A stretch of 64,000 nucleotides of DNA. Origin: Amoebidium appalachense (Eukaryota; Ichthyosporea). This document shows positions 58,620-64,000 of the stretch, piece by piece. Below the pieces are notes generated by a model. The model was not told where the DNA came from. It did no database searches and saw nothing but the letters and a program-made list of their open reading frames with translations. The stretch's first letter is position 1. Each line of letters opens with the position of its first letter. Location of the stretch: NCBI GenBank assembly GCA_963693365.1, contig CAVNZM010000004.1, positions 10,106,001 to 10,170,000 on the forward strand, written 5' to 3'. The position numbers were made by a program, and so were the translations under genes.

Positions 58620-61278
58620 CGCGCGCGGGCGCGTGCGTGCGTGCGTGCGTGTTCATCTAGAGGTGTAAATGCATGCCTACCTGGATTGTGATGAGGTCTG
58701 TGCGCTTAAAGGGCTCATCGCTGATCAGATCCTTCCAGAACTTGGGCCTGTGTGTGAACACTGTTGGTTCACACACAAAATGATATGCAAGTCCCCCCCC
58801 CCCCCCCCCCCCCCCCAAACAAAAAAAAAAAAAAAAAAAAAAAAACCCAACCACACCACATCACCACCACCACCATCACCAACACCACCCACAAAACACA
58901 CACACACAAACACACGAGGAATCGCCACAACAAAAAAACACACCTGAGTAGTTGAAAACGAGGGTGACGGCAGAAACTACAAAGTCGGTGACGTCTAAGG
59001 GGGAAAGAAGGGGGACGGGAGGGGGGGGGGGGGGGGGGGGTTTGGCAAAGAGACAGGGGGAAAGGGGTACGCACTTCACATTCAGTCTGTCGATGGTGTC
59101 CATGAGAAAAACATTGCCGCTCAGCTTGTTGGCCACTATGTGTGCATTGTCCGTGAACTGCTTGAACGTCACCGGGTCATGGTACTCCCCTGTGGTAGGG
59201 GGGTTAGGCCAGCCTCTATACGGGAAAGGGGGGGAGGGGGGGGGGGGGGAGGGGATGGGGGAAATGGGGAGAAGGGGGGGGGGGAGAGGGGGGGGGGGGG
59301 GGAGGGGAAGGTAAACAGACTGCAAAGAATGTGTTCACGACAGACAGCACAAGGTAGATTTTACGAAGGCACTCGTGAAGAGTGTGCACCATACGCAGAG
59401 CCCATCTTCATGAGGACGGGGGGAGGGGGGAGGGGGGGAGGGGGGGAGGGGGGGGGGGAGTCAGTAGGTTTCAGCCCACGTAAAATCAAGTAGAGTAGAT
59501 GATTGATGATTGACGTTGAACGGACTTAAGAACGATTCTGTTAAGACCCCTGTCGTGGTGTTCTGTATAAGTGGGCTTGAATGTGTCAGGGCGAAGTACA
59601 TGTGCATGTGTATGTGTGTATGTTTGTGTGGGCGAGTGTTCACATGTGCATGCTTGTGTCTCAAGGCTCATGCAAATGTATATGTTTGGATGTGTGTTGT
59701 GTTGAAGGAAACCACGTGCATGTGAGGTTGTGGCAAGTCGGGGTACGTCAGTGTGTACGTGTTGGTTTGGGGTGAGCCCCCCGGGTTGTGCTGATGTGTA
59801 TGTGTGTGTGTGTGTGCTTTGTGTGTACGTGTGTGTGCGCGAGTGCATGCATCTGTAAGAAGGCGCCGGGGGAGGGGGGGGAGGATGGGGGGGGGTCTGA
59901 ACCGGCAGCATTCTTATGGAAGGACAGCTTGATAAGATCCTTGGCCTTGAGGGGCTCACCGGTCACCGGGTTGGTGCCGTACTTCTTAATGTACGGCACT
60001 ATGCTCCTGCACAAGAATATCTCAGTCATATCCAAACCTAGTGCATCAACCACTATGCTCCTGCACAAGAATATCTCAGTCATATCCAACCTAGTGCATC
60101 AACCACTATGCTCCTGCACAAGAATATCTCAGTCATATCCAACCTAGTGCATCAACCACTATGCTCGCACAAGAATATCTCAGTCATATCCAACCTAGTG
60201 CATCAATCACTATGCTCCTGCACAAGAATATCTCAGTCATATCCAACCTAGTGCATCAACCACTACGCTCCTGCACAAGAATACCTCAGTTATATCCAAC
60301 GAGTGCATCAACTAGTACGCTCCTGCACTAGAAATATCTCAGCTATATCCCAGGAGTGCATCAACACTACGCTCCTGCACAAGAATATCTCAGTTATATC
60401 CAACGAGTGCATCAACTAATACGCTCCTGCACTAGAAATATCTCAGCTATATCCCAGGAGTGCATCAACCACTACGCTCCTGCACAAGAATATCTCAGTC
60501 TTATCCAAACGTAGTGCATCAACCACTACGCTCCTGCACTAGAATATCTCAGTAATATCCAACCTAATAATATAAGTACGTCGACAACTTTGCTCCCGCA
60601 CAAGACTATCTCAGTCATATCCAAACTTATGCATCCACCATTATGCTCTTGCACACATGGGTATTATCCAACTTGTTCCCCTGGGAGCGCCGGGGGAGGG
60701 GGAGGGGGGGGGGGTGATGCATGAGAAATCACCGGACACCAAGAAAAAAGCGACACAATCAAACGACCAGGGTCGGGGGGGGGGGGGGGGGGGGGTTCCA
60801 GCCATCAACATAATCCGAGCCTCGATCCCCTTTGTAAGATAAGCGGTGGTGGTGGTGGTTGGGGGGGGGGGGGGGAGGGGGTAGGGTTAGGGGAGGGGGG
60901 AGGGGAGGAGGAGGGGGGGGGGGGGGAGGGGGGAGGAAGGAGGGGGGGGGGACTTACAGAAGATCGAAAACGTTTCCATCTTTGTCGCATACTGGATTCT
61001 GGAATGGCTGAAAGGAGAGGCTGTGGGGGGGGACTAATCAGTCTTAAGAGAAAAACCGAGACTGAAAAGGCACAAGGGTGTTATCTCAGAAAGCGTAGCA
61101 AAAACCGTGCGAGGTTTTGAGACAGAAAGTAAATAGTCAAAAAGTTGTAAAAATTAAGCCCGGGTGTGCACGTATATGTGTGCGAGGTTGGGTATGTGTG
61201 GGGGCGAGGAGTTGCATGACGTCCATCCATGCATGTAAGGTGCATGGTGGCTTGGCAGGTCGCAGTGTGTCTGTATGC

Positions 61279-61324
<46 letters not shown>

Positions 61325-62512
61325 CCGTGCGTGCGTGTGTGTGCTCGTGTTTCAAAAGTTAGCGAAGTGGGACACGAGTGAGAGAGAGGGGTGTGCGTGT
61401 GTGTGCGGAGCGATATGTGTGTGGTGTGTGTGTGTGTGTGCGTGCGAAGAGGGGGGACAGGGGCGAGCCAGTGTGTGTTTTTTGGCACTGGGGGGGGGGG
61501 GGGGAGGGGGGGGGAAGAAGAGGGGCGGGAAGCGAGAGGGAGAAAGAGGGAGGGGGGAGGGGGAGGGGAGGGGAGGGGGGGGGGGGGGGGGATGAGTGAG
61601 AAGGGGGGAAGGCGGAGCAGAAAGAGAATTGCAGGAGACATGCAGAGGACACATGCATAGCAGGACACATCTACACATCCGCCCTTTACGTCTTTAAGGC
61701 ATGTGGCCTTCAAGTACGGGCACAAACACCAAACATATGACGGGCGGGCGGGCGAGCACGGCGGGCAGGACACGGTTTTTTTTGTTTTTTTTTTTGTTTT
61801 TTTTTTTGGGTGGGGGGGGGGGGGGGGTTTGAATGCGTCAAAAAGTACGAAGTACACAAGAACAAACGGATAACACGATGCAGAGGAGGGGTCGGGAGTT
61901 TGGGTGGAGGGGGATGAAGGGGGGGAGTAGGCGGAATGAGAGAGGCGAAGGCATCACCGAGGGAAGCCACAGCCACTCACCAACAGCAGTTATAGGGCAG
62001 CCTCTTGAAGGTGGGCCCTGTCTTGCCCGCATTCCTCCCACCGTACACGGAAGACCACTCCGTGTGGGTGATGTATCTGTCATGAAAAGGCAGTTAGTGT
62101 GTTGGTGCATGGGTGGGTGGGTGGGTGGGTGGGTGGGAAAGGGTGGGGGAGGGGGGGGGGGGGGGGGGGGGGGGGAGGGGGGGGGGGGCACACAACACAA
62201 AGAAACCATGCCACACACCGGATGCGCAAAGCGGAAGAAACTATAACTGCAAGGACACAACGACAAAACAGTGCCAATTAGTGTCACGGTCCTCTTAGGA
62301 CAGACCGAATTAGATGCTCCCTTACCTCCCTGATCTTCTATCATTTATAAATTTTGATTGCTCTAAAGCAAGTTTGCGCGTGAACGCTTTGCATTTCTAC
62401 GTCTATTCGCGCTTATAAGTGGGCTAGGCCTGTTTGAAAGGCGGGGGAAGGGGGGGGGGGGGGGGGGGCAAGCGGAGGGAAGTCAAGGGGAAGGGGGAGA
62501 GGGAAGGGGAGG

Positions 62513-62548
<36 letters not shown>

Positions 62549-63095
62549 GAGAGAGAGAGAGAGAGAGAGAGAACTACAGGGGATAGAATAAAGGTAGCAG
62601 ATAATGGTGTGTCTATGTGCATGCATTGTGTGTGTTGTGGTAGTGGTGGTGCTGGTGTTGGTAGTGATGGTGTTGAGGAGGGCTGCGGGGCGGGGTTGAG
62701 GAGGGAGGGTGAAGCGAGGGGCATGGGGGGAGGTGGGGGCGGAAGGGGAGGGGGGGGGGGGGGGGTTTGAATGCGGAACACAGTACGAAGTACGCATACA
62801 CGATGAGAAGCATGGTGCAGGACACATGCAAAGGCAAACATTCAAGTATGCAACATCAGCCGTGCGCACAGTATGCGTCATAAGCAGAGCCCATCCTCAG
62901 GGAGGGCCCAAGTCATCAATTGCGTCTGAGTTTCGACCCCTTAGCCCACGTATATACGACGCTCCAACTCAGACAGCAGCATCAACTGAACTTGGGTGGG
63001 TCAACCCGTCTTGATCAAAGACGAGCAGAGGGGGGGGGGGGGGGGAGGGCTGAAGCTATGGGTTTGACGGTGGTGCAGCATAAGGGATGTTTCAT

Positions 63096-63126
<31 letters not shown>

Positions 63127-63371
63127 ACCGTATGTGCCCAAAAACTGTGGTTAGATGGGTGGGCGCCTTCAGTCACACAGCGCGCTAATGTGCAAGTGCA
63201 CCATTTGCTGCCATCCGTGTACGTGTGTGCTTAGTGGTAGCCATGCATCAAGGTCAAACACAGCCGCACACCGCAGTGCACCAAGCAGCGGGACAAGCCC
63301 TTTGTGTGTCCTGCTAGGAACATACACACGCACACTCACAGCTTATCTTTCTGGTGCTGCTTCTTGCCCAT
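50280..63371 (-). CDS. PPIL2: PPIL2: U-box peptidyl-prolyl isomerase (cyclophilin-like 2)
   Basis: Seventeen exons on the minus strand: 63371-63340, 62076-61981, 61020-60958, 60006-59903, 59189-59075, 58747-58681, 58200-58125, 57454-57366, 56672-56540, 56044-55926, 55518-55429, 54845-54795, 53427-53327, 52422-52349, 52064-52012, 51470-51366, 50480-50280; 522 residues, close to the usual ~520. The start [10 protein letters not shown] is the conserved PPIL2 N-terminus. A U-box region (about 38-110: [34 protein letters not shown]) is followed by GEYHDPV and [14 protein letters not shown] linker follows, then the cyclophilin domain (about 278-440: [57 protein letters not shown]). The Lys-rich C-terminus ends FGNFDNW. 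PPIL2 is a nuclear spliceosome-associated protein with E3-ligase activity in its family. Catalytic Arg is kept (R322); the residue matching cyclophilin A Trp121 is His (388). Introns are 88% of the gene. Confidence 0.96.
50688..50952 (-). mobile_element. SINE-like repeat, subfamily A, copy 4 (slightly truncated)
   Basis: Begins TTGAATGCGTC after a T-run plus G-tract and matches subfamily A to GGGAAAGGCC, where a 14-base G-tract replaces the last ~40 bp of the full-length unit. Lies in the last PPIL2 intron. Truncated only at the far (inferred 5') end. Confidence 0.8.
53799..54244 (-). mobile_element. SINE-like repeat, subfamily B, copy 2 (tandem unit 1)
   Basis: About 445 bp from TTTGAATGCGG (after a G-tract) to CTCTGAAAGAAGACA. 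The following unit is almost identical. Lies in the PPIL2 intron between exons 12 and 13. Contains the hairpin CGTCTTGATCAAAGACG. Confidence 0.8.
54251..54695 (-). mobile_element. SINE-like repeat, subfamily B, copy 3 (tandem unit 2)
   Basis: Differs from the preceding unit at only a few positions (for example AAAACGCG versus AAAACGTG), and is joined to it by ACA plus seven G. The pair looks like a recent tandem duplication of a whole element with its G-tract. Confidence 0.8.
54703..54773 (-). mobile_element. SINE-like repeat, subfamily B, copy 4 (severely truncated)
   Basis: Only the tail-proximal 71 bp remain (TTTGAATGCGG to ATGCAAAGGC). A G-tract follows, and then PPIL2 exon 12. A still smaller remnant (TTTGAATGCATACTGCATAC) lies at about 54925-54945. 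Confidence 0.75.
56350..56527. repeat. ~30-60-bp G-rich minisatellite
   Basis: Four units containing GATATGGAGAGAAAAGAAGA or a close variant, each followed by a G-tract of growing length. Lies in the PPIL2 intron between exons 9 and 10. Confidence 0.85.
57603..58118. repeat. Tandem duplication of ~230-bp units, each with a G-tract
   Basis: Two copies (about 57603-57830 and 57831-58085) run from a G-tract through ACTAGAGTGAAACAGACATG and GGCTATATTAGTGTCGATTT to CCACCTTTTTAGAAGTGTGT. They differ by few substitutions and by T-run and G-tract length. Another G-tract closes the array next to PPIL2 exon 7. The central G-tract is about 53 bases. Confidence 0.9.
58550..58650. repeat. (GT)n / (GC)n microsatellite
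   Basis: GT units followed by a (GC)n stretch of about 10 units and GTGC repeats, in the PPIL2 intron between exons 6 and 7. Alternating purine-pyrimidine DNA of this kind can adopt Z-form. Confidence 0.9.
59322..59420 (-). mobile_element. Degenerate copy of the SINE-like repeat
   Basis: Placed after a G-tract and keeps GACAGACAGCAC, GAAGAGTGTGCACCATACGC and AGAGCCCATCTTCATGAGGA in family order. Only the tail-proximal part is present. Confidence 0.55.
60001..60655 (-). repeat. 12-unit ~53-bp tandem array of the PPIL2 exon-4 acceptor
   Basis: Units on the plus strand read ATGCTCCTGCACAAGAATAT-CTCAGTCATATCCAACCTAG-TGCATCAACCACT. In transcript sense each contains TTCTTGTGCAG|GAGCATAGTG, which is exactly the acceptor and first ten bases of PPIL2 exon 4 (starting at 60006). 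The unit nearest the exon is the functional one. Copies farther away diverge (ACGCTCCTGCAC, CTAGAAATATC). Confidence 0.92.
61828..61883 (-). mobile_element. SINE-like repeat, subfamily A, copy 5 (severely truncated)
   Basis: Only TTTGAATGCGTC to CACGATGCAG remains (56 bp), directly after T-run plus G-tract. Truncated at the far end like the other short copies. Lies in the PPIL2 intron between exons 2 and 3. Confidence 0.75.
62766..63029 (-). mobile_element. SINE-like repeat, subfamily B, copy 5 (truncated)
   Basis: Matches subfamily B from TTTGAATGCGGAACACAG to AAGACGAGCAG, then a G-tract. The outer ~180 bp are missing. Lies in the first PPIL2 intron. Confidence 0.8.
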
Positions 63372-64000
63372 CTTGCTGCCTCCTCACTGCGCCACACTTC
63401 TTGGCCTGGCTACTATCCTAACAGCCCCTATTTCGCTGCAATCTAGAGCTGGAACTTAACGTTGTAGAACGTGTGTGTCACTAATATTAGTGGCCTGTTG
63501 CACAAGGTTGGGTCTCATTGGCGATGTCTACAAGGCACTTCGCAAACGTTTCTGTGGTCCGCTTGCACAGTCAGTGCTGAGTGTGGGGGTCTTATCAAAT
63601 CACTCTTGCAGTCACTGAGTGCACGGGTGTTATCAAATAGTCTTCAAAGTGTCTACTCATTGATCACAAACAGACAGATTGGCATTGGACCACGGCCATC
63701 TAGAAACACATAGGACTTGAGCTTTTTTGATGACGTCAAAAAACCCAAAAGGGTGGCTGCATCACAAGAACTTCTTATTTTTTTTTTAAAGTAAAGTGAA
63801 GTATGTGAGATATCAAGAACTTCAACACATCACATTAGATCGAGAACAAAGCTATGCCTTTGCACCACAAGAAAAACGTGTACGTGTCTTTGCACCAGAC
63901 GTGCACATGAACATGCCCTTAGGCTGCCATGGAATTTTCAACTGTATTTGGCACTTATTCCACTTAAATTAAATACGGTTTCATTCGTTCAATCCTGACA
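63372..64000. other. Upstream region of PPIL2
   Basis: About 630 bp upstream of the PPIL2 start. No coding exon was recognised and there are no long homopolymers. TGACGTCA at 63730-63737 is a perfect CRE/ATF-type palindrome about 360 bp above the start codon; its use is unproven. Confidence 0.5.

Noticed and set aside
60001-60655. The ~53-bp array as a CRISPR array
   Set aside because: The units are directly contiguous with no unique spacers, lie in a eukaryotic intron, and derive from the adjacent splice site.
62310-62344. ATG with a good GTAAGG donor (MIEDQG) as a possible first exon of PPIL2
   Set aside because: It would enter the next exon in the wrong phase. The exon at 63371-63340 fits phase and encodes the conserved [10 protein letters not shown] start.

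Overview
This is a eukaryotic nuclear window. It holds seven protein-coding genes, all intron-rich, with about 50 spliceosomal introns reconstructed here by reading frame, splice phase and protein homology. Introns are long and packed with homopolymer C/G tracts, (CA/GT)n, (GA/CT)n and dispersed repeats. Most of the very long proline-, glycine-, His/Thr- or Cys/Val-rich open frames are translations of these simple repeats and are not genes. The gene set (monofunctional fungal-type aspartokinase with tandem ACT domains, GH19 chitinase with a fungal-type CBM1, CotH kinase protein, U-box cyclophilin) fits a free-living or osmotrophic unicellular eukaryote, possibly near fungi or unicellular holozoans. 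The sequence alone does not fix the species.

Layout: (1) 360-6901 (+), the 3' part of an ankyrin-repeat / pseudokinase / RING gene that starts upstream of the window. (2) 11292-7759 (-), an alpha/beta hydrolase. (3) 24947-12752 (-), aspartokinase, 15 exons. (4) 25.1-28.3 kb, two decayed non-LTR retrotransposon (LINE) fragments. (5) 29117-32369 (+), a membrane-anchored LTD + CotH-kinase protein. (6) 38367-35347 (-), a sugar-transporter-family MFS protein. (7) 38.4-45 kb, simple repeats and a third LINE fragment. (8) 45045-48086 (+), a secreted CBM1 + GH19 chitinase. (9) 63371-50280 (-), PPIL2, the U-box cyclophilin of the spliceosome, 17 exons. The genes do not form one pathway. Aspartokinase is the committed step to Thr/Met/Lys; the chitinase, CotH protein and MFS carrier are surface, secretion or nutrition functions; PPIL2 and the ANK-pseudokinase-RING protein suggest ubiquitin-linked roles.

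Three sequence-level signals stand out. (a) C-tracts of at least four C on the sense strand begin within 15 nt of the 5' splice site in 22 of 50 introns. Those donors usually lack G at position +5 (9/22 have it), while donors without a C-tract almost always have it (27/28). (b) A dispersed repeat family in the aspartokinase and PPIL2 introns has one constant end abutting a G-tract. Read in the sense of the host genes, this is a 3' end followed by poly(C), with variable truncation at the other end: SINE-like behaviour with a C tail. (c) A 12-unit, ~53-bp tandem array at 60.0-60.66 kb is built from the acceptor site and first bases of PPIL2 exon 4, giving a row of decoy 3' splice sites.
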